Notes: a model not told the origin generated them from the sequence alone. A stretch of 64,000 bases of DNA from CAIQPV01 sp963719855 (GCA_963719855.1 CAVRDK010000004.1:248001-312000), one strand, 5' to 3'; numbered from the stretch's first letter, positions 35,200-44,332 are shown. Made by a program: numbers and translations.

Positions 35200-36663
35200 A
35201 TGAAACCAAATACGCTTAAGCAGGACACGCTCGATCCGCCGGACTGGCAAGATTTACGCGCCCAAGGCCACCGAATGCTGGACGATATGCTGGACTATCT
35301 GGAACATATCCGCGAACGCCCGGTCTGGCAGCCCATTCCCCCGGAAGTACGCACCCTGTTCCATGAAGCACTGCCGCAAAAGCCATCCGATCTTGCGGTG
35401 GTGCATGACTCTTTCATGCGGGACATTCTTCCTTATGCTGTGGGCAATGCACATCCGGGCTTTATGGGCTGGGTGCATGGTGGCGGGACGCCAGTAGGTA
35501 TGTTGGCAGAAATGCTGGCTGCCGGGTTGAACGCCAATCTGGGTGGACGCGACCAGATGCCGATTGAAGTGGAACGGCAGGTACTGCAGTGGGTGCGTGA
35601 GCTATTCGGCTTTCCCGAAAACGCGAGTGGCCTGTTTGTGACCGGAACCTCCATGGCAAACCTGATCGCTGTGCTGGTTGCCCGAACTGCCGCGCTGGGC
35701 GTCGGCGTGCGACATGAGGGTATTGCAGCCAGCGACAAACGCCTGTCTGCCTATACGTCGATGGGCGCTCACGGCTGTATCGCGCAAGCCATGGATTTGT
35801 CCGGCCTCGGGCTGGATACCTTGCGCCTGATCCCGATGAACGAGCACTACCAGATGGATGTTGCAGCACTGGAACGCGCCATCGAGGCAGACCGCAACGC
35901 AGGCTATACCCCATTCTTCATTGCCGGGACTGCTGGCTCGGTGGATGTCGGCGCCATTGATGATCTTGCCGCCCTTGCGGACATTGCCCAGAAAGAAAAG
36001 ATTTGGTTCCATGTGGACGGCGCTTACGGCGCACTCGCCATGCTGGCGCCGGAAATAGCGCCGCGCCTGACCGGGATGGAACGTGCGGATTCTGTCGCTT
36101 TCGATTTCCACAAATGGGGGCAGGTGCCTTACGACGCGGGTTTTATCCTGGTGCGGAATGGTGCGCTGCATCACAGCACCTTTGCGTCACCCGCCGCTTA
36201 CCTGAAACGGGAAACACGCGGGTTGGCTGCCGGGTCGCCATGGCCTTGCGATTTTGGTCCAGACCTGTCGCGCGGCTTCCGTGCGCTGAAAACCTGGTTC
36301 ACCATCAAGGTTTACGGCGCGGAAAAGTTGGGGGCAGTGATAGCACATACTTGCGCACTTGCCCAATACATGCAGCAGCGCATCAAGGAAACACCGGAAC
36401 TGGAATTGCTTGCCCCAGTTTCGCTAAATATCGTTTGTTTTCGCTATCGTTGCGAAGATGCTGACCGGGTAAATGCCGACATCGTGGTCGCTCTGCAAGA
36501 ATCGGGAATCGCGGTGCCATCAACGACCACCATCAATGGTCGGTTCGCAATTCGCGCTGCAATCGTCAACCATCGCACCAATTCGAATAACATTGACGCC
36601 CTGTTAAAGGCAACGATTGCATTCGGTAAGAAAAACCTCAATAAAATATTACACACAACATGA
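35200..36663 (+). CDS. Group II PLP-dependent decarboxylase (aromatic amino acid decarboxylase-like)
   Basis: From ATG 35200 the protein has 487 residues. It shows the group II decarboxylase signatures HPGFMGWVHGGGTPVGMLAE, VERQVLQWVRELFGFPENAS, WFHVDGAYGALAMLAPEIAP and SVAFDFHKWGQVPYDAGFIL, where Lys305 should bind PLP. Relatives decarboxylate tyrosine, tryptophan, glutamate or related acids; the substrate cannot be read from sequence. An upstream in-frame extension to 35059 crosses the MITE-like element and is rejected. The stop overlaps the next start as ATGA, so it is coupled to an ATP-grasp enzyme. That suggests the amine product is used as an amide-forming substrate (inference). Confidence 0.88.
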   Translation: MKPNTLKQDTLDPPDWQDLRAQGHRMLDDMLDYLEHIRERPVWQPIPPEVRTLFHEALPQKPSDLAVVHDSFMRDILPYAVGNAHPGFMGWVHGGGTPVGMLAEMLAAGLNANLGGRDQMPIEVERQVLQWVRELFGFPENASGLFVTGTSMANLIAVLVARTAALGVGVRHEGIAASDKRLSAYTSMGAHGCIAQAMDLSGLGLDTLRLIPMNEHYQMDVAALERAIEADRNAGYTPFFIAGTAGSVDVGAIDDLAALADIAQKEKIWFHVDGAYGALAMLAPEIAPRLTGMERADSVAFDFHKWGQVPYDAGFILVRNGALHHSTFASPAAYLKRETRGLAAGSPWPCDFGPDLSRGFRALKTWFTIKVYGAEKLGAVIAHTCALAQYMQQRIKETPELELLAPVSLNIVCFRYRCEDADRVNADIVVALQESGIAVPSTTTINGRFAIRAAIVNHRTNSNNIDALLKATIAFGKKNLNKILHTT

Positions 36664-37907
36664 ATCCTGAATCCTCAGCACCACCCCTTGAAAATAACGC
36701 CGAGCAGGCACCCTTTATCGGTCTCGCAAAGATCATGAGAATGATCTTTTCCGGAATCGATCTCGCGCCTTTGGGCACACAATTGGTCGCCCGTGCCGGA
36801 GCGAATTCAGGCAAGACAGATGCCAATGCGTTTATGGATTTGTTTACGATTTTATTGCTCAGGGGAAATCGGGAGCTGGCCTTGACCATGCAAGCGCAGG
36901 CTCTGGAATTACAGCAAATCTATTCTCTGCCATCCACAACCATGCCGCCCGCAATCCGGGTGCTCGCCCTCATGGGAGCGGGAGATCTGATAGCGAACTC
37001 GCCCGTGGAATTGCTGCTGGAAAACTCCGATGTTGCGCTTGATTTGCTTTATGTGACACCACAACGGCCTTTGCCCTCCCCACTGCCCGATCATGATGTG
37101 CTGTTCGTCGCCATCGGCGAATCCGACGAAAATATCCCGCTGCTGCAAGAACTCAACAACACTTTAAAATTCTGGCCGCACCCGGTACTCAATATGCCCG
37201 GTCAAATTGCCTTATTGTCGCGCGATAGCGCTTGTGCATTGCTGAAGTCTGCTCCGGGAGTAGTCATGCCGGACACGGCTCGCATAAGCCGACAGACTCT
37301 GGAACAAATTGGCAACGAAGGGTTAGCTGTCGTTACCGTGCTTGCCGATGGGGAATTCCCGCTTATTGCCCGCCCGGTAGACTCGCATGCCGGCAAAGGC
37401 TTGGTCAAACTCGATAACCCGGCGGCCATTGCCGACTACTTGCAGACGATGACACAGGATGAATTTTATATTTCCCGCTTCGTCGATTATTGCAGTAAGG
37501 ACGGCCAGTTCCGCAAATACCGCATAGTCCTGATCGAAGGCCGCCCGTTTATCTGCCATATGGCCATATCCAGCCACTGGATGATCCACTACCTGAACGC
37601 GGGCATGACAGAAAGCGCCGAGAAACGCGCCGAAGAAGAGCGTTTCATGGCCAACTTCGATGAAGAATTCGCCCTCCGGCACAAAGACGCTTTTCACGTC
37701 ATCCACGAGCGCATGGGACTCGACTATCTCGGCATCGATTGCGGCGAGACACCTGATGGCAAACTGCTGATTTTTGAAGTCGACAGCAACATGGCTGTCC
37801 ATGCACTCGACCCGGTTGATCTCTTCCCGTATAAACAACCCCAGATGCGCAAGGTGTTTGCTGCTTTTCGCGAAATGTTAATCAACGCGAAGAAGCGCGG
37901 TTTATAA
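36660..37907 (+). CDS. ATP-grasp ligase-like protein with helical N-terminal region
   Basis: The 415-residue protein has a helical, TPR-like N-terminal third (LLRGNRELALTMQAQALELQ). A middle pre-ATP-grasp domain follows (HDVLFVAIGESDENIPLLQE), and then a RimK-like ATP-grasp fold. In that fold, PLIARPVDSHAGKGLVKL is the phosphate-binding loop, RFVDYCSKDGQFRKYRIVLI a core strand, and LLIFEVDSNMAVHALDP holds the metal-binding Glu and Asn. Such enzymes form amide or peptide bonds through acyl phosphates. It is translationally coupled to the decarboxylase. The product is unknown. Confidence 0.8.
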   Translation: MNPESSAPPLENNAEQAPFIGLAKIMRMIFSGIDLAPLGTQLVARAGANSGKTDANAFMDLFTILLLRGNRELALTMQAQALELQQIYSLPSTTMPPAIRVLALMGAGDLIANSPVELLLENSDVALDLLYVTPQRPLPSPLPDHDVLFVAIGESDENIPLLQELNNTLKFWPHPVLNMPGQIALLSRDSACALLKSAPGVVMPDTARISRQTLEQIGNEGLAVVTVLADGEFPLIARPVDSHAGKGLVKLDNPAAIADYLQTMTQDEFYISRFVDYCSKDGQFRKYRIVLIEGRPFICHMAISSHWMIHYLNAGMTESAEKRAEEERFMANFDEEFALRHKDAFHVIHERMGLDYLGIDCGETPDGKLLIFEVDSNMAVHALDPVDLFPYKQPQMRKVFAAFREMLINAKKRGL

Positions 37908-38068
37908 CAACAAGCGGTCATCCGCAATCTGCGGTTGATTTTGGTCAAGAATTGTAAGGCATAAAAATTTGCATTCGTATTGATTTGCTATGATTATGAA
38001 TGTCTCAGTTGTGCAGCCATGAGCAGACATTACCCTTGGGCCGAAGCTAAAGATCAGGGAGAAACTAT

Positions 38069-38206
38069 ATGAAGCGATTGTTAAGAATTATTCTTGTCCC
38101 TTTTGCAGTTTGGTTGGAGCCCGCTGTTGCAAATGATGTCTGCAATTGTCGCGGATACAATGATCCAGGCGGAGATGGAAGTAGCTGTCCGAGTATTTGT
38201 AGATAG
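38069..38206 (+). CDS. Small secreted cysteine-containing protein (45 residues)
   Basis: ATG at 38069 follows AGGGAGAA at good distance and opens a 45-residue frame. Residues 1-21 form a signal peptide (MKRLLRIILVPFAVWLEPAV, then A). The mature part, NDVCNCRGYNDPGGD and then GSSCPSICR, has four Cys. From memory, a family of betaproteobacterial small secreted proteins shares CNCRGY at the start and CP-x-C at the end, around many GPGG repeats; here the repeats are nearly gone. I cannot confirm that link without a search. No function is known. It overlaps, in another frame, a poor upstream extension of the following gene. Confidence 0.6.
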   Translation: MKRLLRIILVPFAVWLEPAVANDVCNCRGYNDPGGDGSSCPSICR

Positions 38207-38231
38207 TGCCGCTACTTCAACGTTTGAAACC

Positions 38232-38690
38232 ATGACCGAACCTACGCCACAAGATTTGCAGAACTCGATAAATGACGGCTCAATTGAACATGCCAGTTCT
38301 GAAACACTAAAACAATATCTCATTCTGCTTTCTCATAGCAGTGGGGCATGGACGCCAAGACAGGAAAACGTTGTTATAGGGAATATGATTAACGGCATCC
38401 TTTTACAACGCCATATTAATTCCCTGCAAGACCACATCACCTTACTAGATAAAAAGAACTCGAAACTGCAAATGATCGTCGTCGTCCTTACCATTGCTGC
38501 CGTCATCGGCGCAGGACTTCAATCCATTTGTTCAATTATCCAAACGAATATAGCTGTAAAACAATACAACACCACGTCACCAATATCGAAATCCACTGTA
38601 CCAACACAACAGCAATCAGCAACTTTATCGGCCAACCCCATCCATCTGGAATCCACAGCTAACAGTCAAACCACGAAGAAAACTCATTAA
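38232..38690 (+). CDS. Hypothetical single-pass membrane protein
   Basis: From ATG 38232 the protein has 152 residues. It has a soluble N terminus (TEPTPQDLQNSINDGSIEHA), a helical segment with GNMINGILLQRHINSLQDHI, one transmembrane helix (LQMIVVVLTIAAVIGAGLQS), and a Ser/Thr/Gln-rich tail. The frame is open upstream to 38094, but that extension overlaps the small secreted gene and looks unlike protein, so the start 26 bases after that gene is preferred. The pair may be co-transcribed. I do not recognise a function. Confidence 0.6.
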   Translation: MTEPTPQDLQNSINDGSIEHASSETLKQYLILLSHSSGAWTPRQENVVIGNMINGILLQRHINSLQDHITLLDKKNSKLQMIVVVLTIAAVIGAGLQSICSIIQTNIAVKQYNTTSPISKSTVPTQQQSATLSANPIHLESTANSQTTKKTH

Positions 38691-38887
38691 TTATGCCCCC
38701 TATAATTTCTAACCCATGGTAGTGAGAGAAGCTACGCGAATACACCCTCGCGCAGCCTCTTACTTTAACGTTGAACTTGCGCTTCAGAAAAATTTGAAGG
38801 TCTGCAAGGGGTTGATTTTGGACGGTCACCACAAATCTAAATCAACCACAGATTACGGATACCCTAACAAACGCAGAGCGAAGAACA

Positions 38888-40897
38888 ATGAACACGGAGC
38901 CACAATCAAATAACGGACAAGTTCCCATAGATATCAAGCCTCCATTCGAATTCGACATAAACGGCAAAATTGTCATTTGCGCGTCCGCAACAAAAATAGA
39001 GGGTATTGACGAGTTTGCGAACCACTACATAAGTGAGTGGCTGTTGTGGCATCGCTCTGGACGTCTCGACACACGCGTGTGCGACATTGCCGCTCTTATT
39101 GTTTCAGTTATTAGTTGCAAATTTCTTCCCAATTATTCTCTTGATCACAAGATTGAGTGGATAGAAAAAACTTTCCTGTTGGATAAGTTAAGGGAAACTA
39201 TTCCGATGCGGATTTCTGATTATTCAGCATCCACGCTTGCAGCATTGCATGCGCTCAGGCCGACGATTGGCCAAGAAGCTGAAAGGTCAAATGCCGATGA
39301 GTGTGACGAACTTCTTCAGCTCGCGCTACCGATCGAAAGAATGTTGGTTCTTGGCGGTGATCATCGCTTGGTTGTGGATCAGAACACTCAATTGAACGGT
39401 TACGGATGCCGCCCCTTCCCTCGTCCCGAGGCAATTACATTTTCATCGTCTACCGCAACATCAATTTCAAAATATGCGTACGATTTTGTAGGGAAACGGC
39501 GCCAGCGATTCATTTCTGAAGCCATAGCAAGCGGCGTTCCTTCCGCTGTGGCCGGTTTGGCACAAGAAGTACGCGATGGGATTTGTCATCAGTTGGGTAT
39601 TGGATCGAGCCTTGCCGAAGTGGTTATAACAGCCTCCGGTACCGATAGTTTTCTCATCGCGCACGGTCTTACCCGGCTCCTTTCTGATAGCCCTATAGTA
39701 TCGCTCATAGTGGGGGTGGACGAATCAGGGTCTGGTGTGAGGCTTGCGTTGCAAGAGCGGCATTTTGCAGACGATACAGCTCTATCTGATACCGTCCAGA
39801 AAGGCCAACTGCTCTGCATGGGAAGTAATCAGGAGCGCCAAATCGATATTCCGGTTCGAGACAAATCAGGGGATGCCGTTCCAACAAGAGCCCTGGATAG
39901 TCAGGTGCTGGACTTGGTTGTTACGAACGTTGAAGCGGGTAATCTTGTGGTCGTTCACGCAATGAACCATTCAAAACTAGGCTACTCCGGTCCATCCAAG
40001 GCACTACTCGTAGAACTTAAGCAAAGGTTCGGGCCTAAAGTCTGTATTGTTGTTGACGCATGCCAGATGAGACTGGATCGTGAAGAGATTATTGAATATC
40101 TGGAATATCAAATGATCGTCATAGTCACTGGTTCCAAGTACTTCACTGGTCCTCCTTTTTCCGGGGCAATCCTCATTCCAGAGCAAATAGTACATAACAT
40201 TCAGGAGAATGGTGCAAAGTTTGATATAGGATTTAATTCGTACTGTGCCAAGGAGGATTTGCCACAACGATTGCGGGCTATTCTCCGTGGCGGCAGTAAA
40301 AGCTTCAATCTTGGATCAATTTTCAGATGGGTTGCTGCGATTTCAGAAATGCAACGATATTATGAAATTCCGCCTGCCATACGAGTTAGAGCGGTGCCCG
40401 AATTTTGCGAACGAGTTGAGGACATTTTGTTGGCGGCGCCATTTATCGAACTACACTATCAGAACTCATGCAGGGATACTCCGTTGAGCACAGAACTCGG
40501 AGAGTTAAGTGGCCGCAGAATGATCTTTCCGTTTTTCCTTTATTACGACCATGATGGCGTTAGAAAGATTTGTTCGGAAAAACAAATGCACCGAATTTAT
40601 ACGCTACTCAATCAAGATTGTTCGAAGTATTTTTCATATAAAAATGCGAGGGAATTCAGACTGCTCGCTCAAATGTGCCACATCGGCCAACCTGTACCCG
40701 TGATTCATCGGTCAGGAGTTAATACAGCGGTTCTCCGAATTAGTGTTGGTGCGCGCATATTCTCTGAAAGTTTCTCAAAATCAACGGGCCAAATCGTTAA
40801 CGCTCTTATTGAAGATGAATTTTGGCAAATCGGCGTGATACTTGGAAAGATTGAGCTCTTGCTGAGTGCGTACACGAACAATGAAATTGAAGTGTGA
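38888..40897 (+). CDS. Large PLP-dependent (class V aminotransferase-like) protein of unknown function
   Basis: The 669-residue protein has a fold type I PLP core in its middle. IVVDACQMRL has Asp390 at the position that pairs with the pyridine nitrogen, and VIVTGSKYFTGPPFSGAIL has Lys417 as the likely Schiff-base residue. EVVITASGTDSFLIAHGL and VHAMNHSKLGYSGP fit the cofactor phosphate and substrate regions. The first 190 or so residues and the last 150 match no family I know. The DNA is visibly more AT-rich than the flagellar genes. No close partner gene overlaps it. Desulfurase, lyase or aminotransferase activity are all possible. Confidence 0.7.
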   Translation: MNTEPQSNNGQVPIDIKPPFEFDINGKIVICASATKIEGIDEFANHYISEWLLWHRSGRLDTRVCDIAALIVSVISCKFLPNYSLDHKIEWIEKTFLLDKLRETIPMRISDYSASTLAALHALRPTIGQEAERSNADECDELLQLALPIERMLVLGGDHRLVVDQNTQLNGYGCRPFPRPEAITFSSSTATSISKYAYDFVGKRRQRFISEAIASGVPSAVAGLAQEVRDGICHQLGIGSSLAEVVITASGTDSFLIAHGLTRLLSDSPIVSLIVGVDESGSGVRLALQERHFADDTALSDTVQKGQLLCMGSNQERQIDIPVRDKSGDAVPTRALDSQVLDLVVTNVEAGNLVVVHAMNHSKLGYSGPSKALLVELKQRFGPKVCIVVDACQMRLDREEIIEYLEYQMIVIVTGSKYFTGPPFSGAILIPEQIVHNIQENGAKFDIGFNSYCAKEDLPQRLRAILRGGSKSFNLGSIFRWVAAISEMQRYYEIPPAIRVRAVPEFCERVEDILLAAPFIELHYQNSCRDTPLSTELGELSGRRMIFPFFLYYDHDGVRKICSEKQMHRIYTLLNQDCSKYFSYKNAREFRLLAQMCHIGQPVPVIHRSGVNTAVLRISVGARIFSESFSKSTGQIVNALIEDEFWQIGVILGKIELLLSAYTNNEIEV

Positions 40898-41698
40898 AGA
40901 GAAGCTCATGAAGGAAAAACTATTGGTGTCCCCTGTAACTTCCGTAAGCGCCGTGTAACATTCCCAGCGATATTCCATTACTGCACTTTCAATTCATACG
41001 TAAGCGCCAATTTCTCCCCGCCTTCCAATTATTTGAAAATCAGCGACCGTCCCGCTACTTGTCATGGGAACGATATTCTTGGAATTGTCGCTAGTAATAT
41101 AAAATGTTCGCTCTATCTCGCCACCAATATTCAGTATTCGCAGAGGAAGTTGTCCGATGTGTGGAGCAATATTTGGAAGCGCTGTCAATACGAGCATATT
41201 AGGTATGCTTGTTCGGCGTGAATTACCAAAACGTTATCCGTGTTGCATGCTGGACAGATATTTACCTAAGCCTGATCGGAATCCAATGGAATGCCAGTAC
41301 GCTGGTGTGCTCATGCGTATCCAGCGATTTATAAAACAGTTCTTTCATTTGAGCGCTAATTGAAAGCATGATATTTGCCTTTTGCATGTCGTTTAACGTT
41401 GAGGCATCAGCTTTTGCCCCAGCAACTCCAGGTGCTGCGGGTGCTGCACCTGTATTGAACGCTGATTTAAGATCCGCGCAGTCAGGTGATACACCCCGCA
41501 AATTATTTCGCGGGCTATTGCCGGATTACAATGCGCTAGGGAAGGCGGGGAGAAATTGGCGCTTACATTCATACCAGCCCCCACGCCCATGTAGCGGATA
41601 TACATGGGCATGAAGGCCAACCGGGCTATCCACCCCTGGCAGAGGTAGTTGGCAAGGACGTTTCTTCTGCAACTCCCGTTTGCACGCGACAAATTGGC
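40898..41698. other. Gene-poor accessory stretch with a 27-bp inverted repeat
   Basis: No convincing intact gene is present in these 801 bases. A short minus-strand frame at 41262-41501 (79 codons, with LNDMQKANIMLSISAQMKEL) is the best coding candidate, but it has no clear ribosome binding site or family. Other frames are short and unlike protein. A 27-bp inverted repeat bounds 41000-41566. The region looks like the remains of an insertion. Confidence 0.55.
41000..41566. mobile_element. Possible insertion-element remnant bounded by 27-bp inverted repeats
   Basis: GTAAGCGCCAATTTCTCCCC and the next seven bases GCCTTCC (41000-41026) recur as an exact reverse complement at 41540-41566. The outer end of the right copy reads TGTAAGCG, a start that resembles IS21-type ends; that likeness is from memory. 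No transposase gene lies inside the 513-base interior. Confidence 0.5.
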
Positions 41699-42433
41699 TT
41701 AGCGAACCCGCTTCAAATAGCCATCCGGTGCCACCGAAATGAGAAGTTTATTATCAATACTATTATCGGCCTCAAACTCCGGATGCGTCTTAACGTATTG
41801 ATGAGCTGCCGTTTTTGGATTATTCCCCGGCCCCCAAGGTCGTTCCCCTGCGAGCTCTTTAGGCATATCTTCAACAACGGTATCAAACACCACGCAATAA
41901 CTTCCAACTGTTGTCAGTGGTGCATAAGCCTCTAGTTCAGCAAGTACATGTTCGTGGGTATGATTTGAATCCAGACAAACAAGAATACGCTTTTTACCTT
42001 TGGCCTTCTCGACAACTTGCGCCACGATTTCGGGCACGATACTCGACCCCTGGATCATGCTAATGCGCTTGTACATTGGATGCTCTTCAATTGCCTTGCG
42101 GTTATGCGGACGAATATCAATGTCGATGCCGATTACTTCGCCTTCAATTCCGGTACAGGCTGCAACCAATTCCAACATTGCAGCAGAAAATATAAGTGAG
42201 CCGCCATGAGCAATCCCTGTTTCGACAATCAGGTCAGGCTTTACTTCCCATATGATCTCCTGCATGGCAATCATATCTTGTGGATACTGAATAATCGGTC
42301 TTCCGAGCCAAGAGAAGTTGTAGGAATACTTCGGGGCCAGAGACCCTTTCAAAAAGTTATGGGCACAAGCTTTTAGTTCCTCGTTTTGGGCATTTGCGTC
42401 AATTCTTTCTTTTACTTCTTTTTCAAAACTCAT
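41699..42433 (-). CDS. CmcI/rhamnosyl O-methyltransferase-family protein
   Basis: The 244-residue protein matches the cephalosporin hydroxylase (CmcI) family, whose members are mostly SAM-dependent sugar O-methyltransferases. The diagnostic parts are LIVETGIAHGGSLIFSAAML (SAM site), GEVIGIDIDIRPHNRKAIEE, RILVCLDSNHTHEHVLAELE and YCVVFDTVVEDMP. It is the last gene of the CDP-sugar operon and its start lies inside the end of the preceding methyltransferase gene. I infer O-methylation of the finished sugar or glycan. Confidence 0.83.
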   Translation of the reverse strand: MSFEKEVKERIDANAQNEELKACAHNFLKGSLAPKYSYNFSWLGRPIIQYPQDMIAMQEIIWEVKPDLIVETGIAHGGSLIFSAAMLELVAACTGIEGEVIGIDIDIRPHNRKAIEEHPMYKRISMIQGSSIVPEIVAQVVEKAKGKKRILVCLDSNHTHEHVLAELEAYAPLTTVGSYCVVFDTVVEDMPKELAGERPWGPGNNPKTAAHQYVKTHPEFEADNSIDNKLLISVAPDGYLKRVR

Positions 42434-43487
42434 GGTGATCCACCTTTATGTAATTAAGTTGCTTGTTTGATTGCGCAATAATTTCCTGCAAATAGTTGGA
42501 ATTCATCACAAACAGATTGTCTCCCGCCTCTATTGTTTTCATGCCCTCGACGGGTGATGAAATCCGCAACCCGCTTGCCGCCATGAATTTATTTTGTTTG
42601 GCCGGGTTGATGTCGATTACGCAATCGATAGTTACACCGGCACGCTGCATGTAGAGAGAAAAAATTACGCCCTTGGATGCCCCACCCCATATAGCACACC
42701 GACTACTTTTAGCGAGGGCAGCAAACCTATCGATATCCAACAAAAAATCGGTCGGGAAAATAAAAGCATCATTCGAATTAAACGCTGGTTTTTGCAATGT
42801 CGCCAAGTCTGCAACGACATACAGATATTGCCCCCCAAAAACATGCCCACTCTCATAGACCTTGCCAAACATACGATGGAAGTCGGCAAGACGGAAATAA
42901 TTTACATGCTCATAAAAAATATCAAACCATGCCCGGTGCTGACAAATCCAGTCCAGGCAAGGAACCTCAATATAAATTTTCCCTTTGCCTCCATTGGCCT
43001 CTGCAATAGACGCAAGAAAGCCACATGGATCAGGAATATGCTCCAACACATGACGCAAGATGACACCATCTGCCGTCAATCCCAAACTCGTTTTGAATAT
43101 AGCTTTCACCACGTCGGGGTTGGTTCCCTCGTAGGCCGGATCAACCCCGGTTATTGCAAAGCCGGATTGCCGCAGGTATTCGAGGAAATATCCCTTGCCG
43201 CAACCAACCTCTATAAGAGATTTGCCGAAAAAATGTCGCTGGATAATCGCCTTCACATCCTCCAAATGCCGTTGGAACACGCTTGAACAGGCTTGCTCGT
43301 TTTGATAATCAGCATCATATCCAAGCAAGCAAGCGTTAAATGTGGAGTTAAAGATAAGCCCGGTATCCATATCCTGAACCAGCGTCATATCTCCTTTGGG
43401 GCAGGCAAGCGCCGCCGCACGATCGGCGAACATCTTGTTCTGGAAGACCGGCAGTCCCTCTACTTTAAACAGTTCACGATAGCTCAT
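42423..43487 (-). CDS. SAM-dependent methyltransferase with C-terminal sugar-methyltransferase-like domain
   Basis: From ATG 43487 the protein has 354 residues. The SAM core is SLIEVGCGKGYFLEYLRQSG with LRHVLEHIPDPCGFLASIAE. The C-terminal part, AIWGGASKGVIFSLYMQRAG and VIDINPAKQNKFMAASGLRI, resembles the Rossmann-like tail of NDP-sugar C-methyltransferases, as in the neighbour at 44333. The start overlaps the epimerase stop by 14 bases and has GGGGCGG before it; the frame is open to 43592 but that part lies within the epimerase gene. Its substrate is probably the same nucleotide sugar or its glycan. Confidence 0.8.
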   Translation of the reverse strand: MSYRELFKVEGLPVFQNKMFADRAAALACPKGDMTLVQDMDTGLIFNSTFNACLLGYDADYQNEQACSSVFQRHLEDVKAIIQRHFFGKSLIEVGCGKGYFLEYLRQSGFAITGVDPAYEGTNPDVVKAIFKTSLGLTADGVILRHVLEHIPDPCGFLASIAEANGGKGKIYIEVPCLDWICQHRAWFDIFYEHVNYFRLADFHRMFGKVYESGHVFGGQYLYVVADLATLQKPAFNSNDAFIFPTDFLLDIDRFAALAKSSRCAIWGGASKGVIFSLYMQRAGVTIDCVIDINPAKQNKFMAASGLRISSPVEGMKTIEAGDNLFVMNSNYLQEIIAQSNKQLNYIKVDHHEF

Positions 43488-44325
43488 GCCGCCCCAGTAC
43501 TGCATCCAAATGCTGCCTGTTACCCCAGAATTCCATCGGCTCATAATCCGGGTAAGGGTAGAAGCCAAGGTTAAGTTCGATTTCCCAGTCATTTTCGAGT
43601 AACCACTGCTCTACCCGCTTGCGCACCGAGATTGGATTTCCCGAGCAAATGTTGATAGTCCCGATATCGCGTTGCGCCATTGCCAGCCGAACAATCTGGC
43701 GCGCAACTTCTTCAACAGGAAGATAGTCGCGTAATTGCTCGCCACCGGACATATTGAATACCTTGTCTCCCCGCAACACGGCTTCTTTTAGTTTTGGATA
43801 AAGCGAAGTATCGGGCTGTCCTTCTCCATACATATAGAAAAGACGTGCCCAAGTCAGGTTGAATGGTCTAACCGATTTCAGGAATTCCAACTGTTGCTGC
43901 AAGGCATCTTTGGCATAACCATAAGGGTTGCTCGGTTTGGTCGGCATTTCTTCCGAAAGCGAACCAGACTGCATCCCATATTCAAAACAGGTTCCGGTCA
44001 CCAGCAATGAAGGGAGTCCGGCCTCGATCATGCTCTTAAGAAAATGGTATTGTCTTGGCAACTCTGTCTCAAAATGGTGCAGGGATCTGTAATTCGGCAG
44101 CCCGTCCCAAGCAAGATGTATCAAGATATCGGGACAGCCCATTTGCTGAAAGCAATCTGCCGCAGGGTCAGAAATATCCATTCCCACAATGCGAACGGCT
44201 TCACTAAAATCGGCCAACCGTGTCGCATCACGAGTCACCGCAATAATTTCTATATCGTGCTGAAGCAACGCTGTCAGGACGTGTCTGCCGATAAAACCGC
44301 TGGCTCCAGTCACCGCTATCTTCAT
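43474..44325 (-). CDS. NAD-dependent sugar epimerase/reductase (SDR family)
   Basis: The 283-residue extended SDR starts MKIAVTGASGFIGRHVLTAL and has LIHLAWDGLPNYRS, the active-site region VTGTCFEYGMQSGSLSEEMP, and NPYGYAKDALQQQLEFLKSV (YxxxK). In a CDP-4-keto-6-deoxysugar operon after a C-methyltransferase, a C4-ketoreductase role is most likely, with epimerisation as the alternative. ATG 44325 is chosen for its GAGG site and family start; a GTG two codons earlier is in frame. Confidence 0.85.
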   Translation of the reverse strand: MKIAVTGASGFIGRHVLTALLQHDIEIIAVTRDATRLADFSEAVRIVGMDISDPAADCFQQMGCPDILIHLAWDGLPNYRSLHHFETELPRQYHFLKSMIEAGLPSLLVTGTCFEYGMQSGSLSEEMPTKPSNPYGYAKDALQQQLEFLKSVRPFNLTWARLFYMYGEGQPDTSLYPKLKEAVLRGDKVFNMSGGEQLRDYLPVEEVARQIVRLAMAQRDIGTINICSGNPISVRKRVEQWLLENDWEIELNLGFYPYPDYEPMEFWGNRQHLDAVLGRHELS

Positions 44326-44332
44326 ATGCACC

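Noticed and set aside
38094..38231. N-terminal 46-codon extension of the membrane protein
   Set aside because: It overlaps the small secreted gene in another frame, and its start lacks a ribosome binding site.
38716..38913. 65-codon frame before the 669-residue PLP gene
   Set aside because: It overlaps the next gene, has no ribosome binding site, and its composition is unlike protein.
41157..41363. Small plus-strand frame starting MCGAIFG, like a glutamine amidotransferase/asparagine synthase start
   Set aside because: The residues after the first seven show no family likeness, the frame is only 68 codons, and it lies within the inverted-repeat-bounded remnant.
41262..41501. FliE- or needle-like small protein on the minus strand
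   Set aside because: A short helical stretch (LNDMQKANIMLSISAQ) recalls such proteins, but the start region, ribosome site and remaining sequence give no support; it is noted only within the gene-poor stretch.
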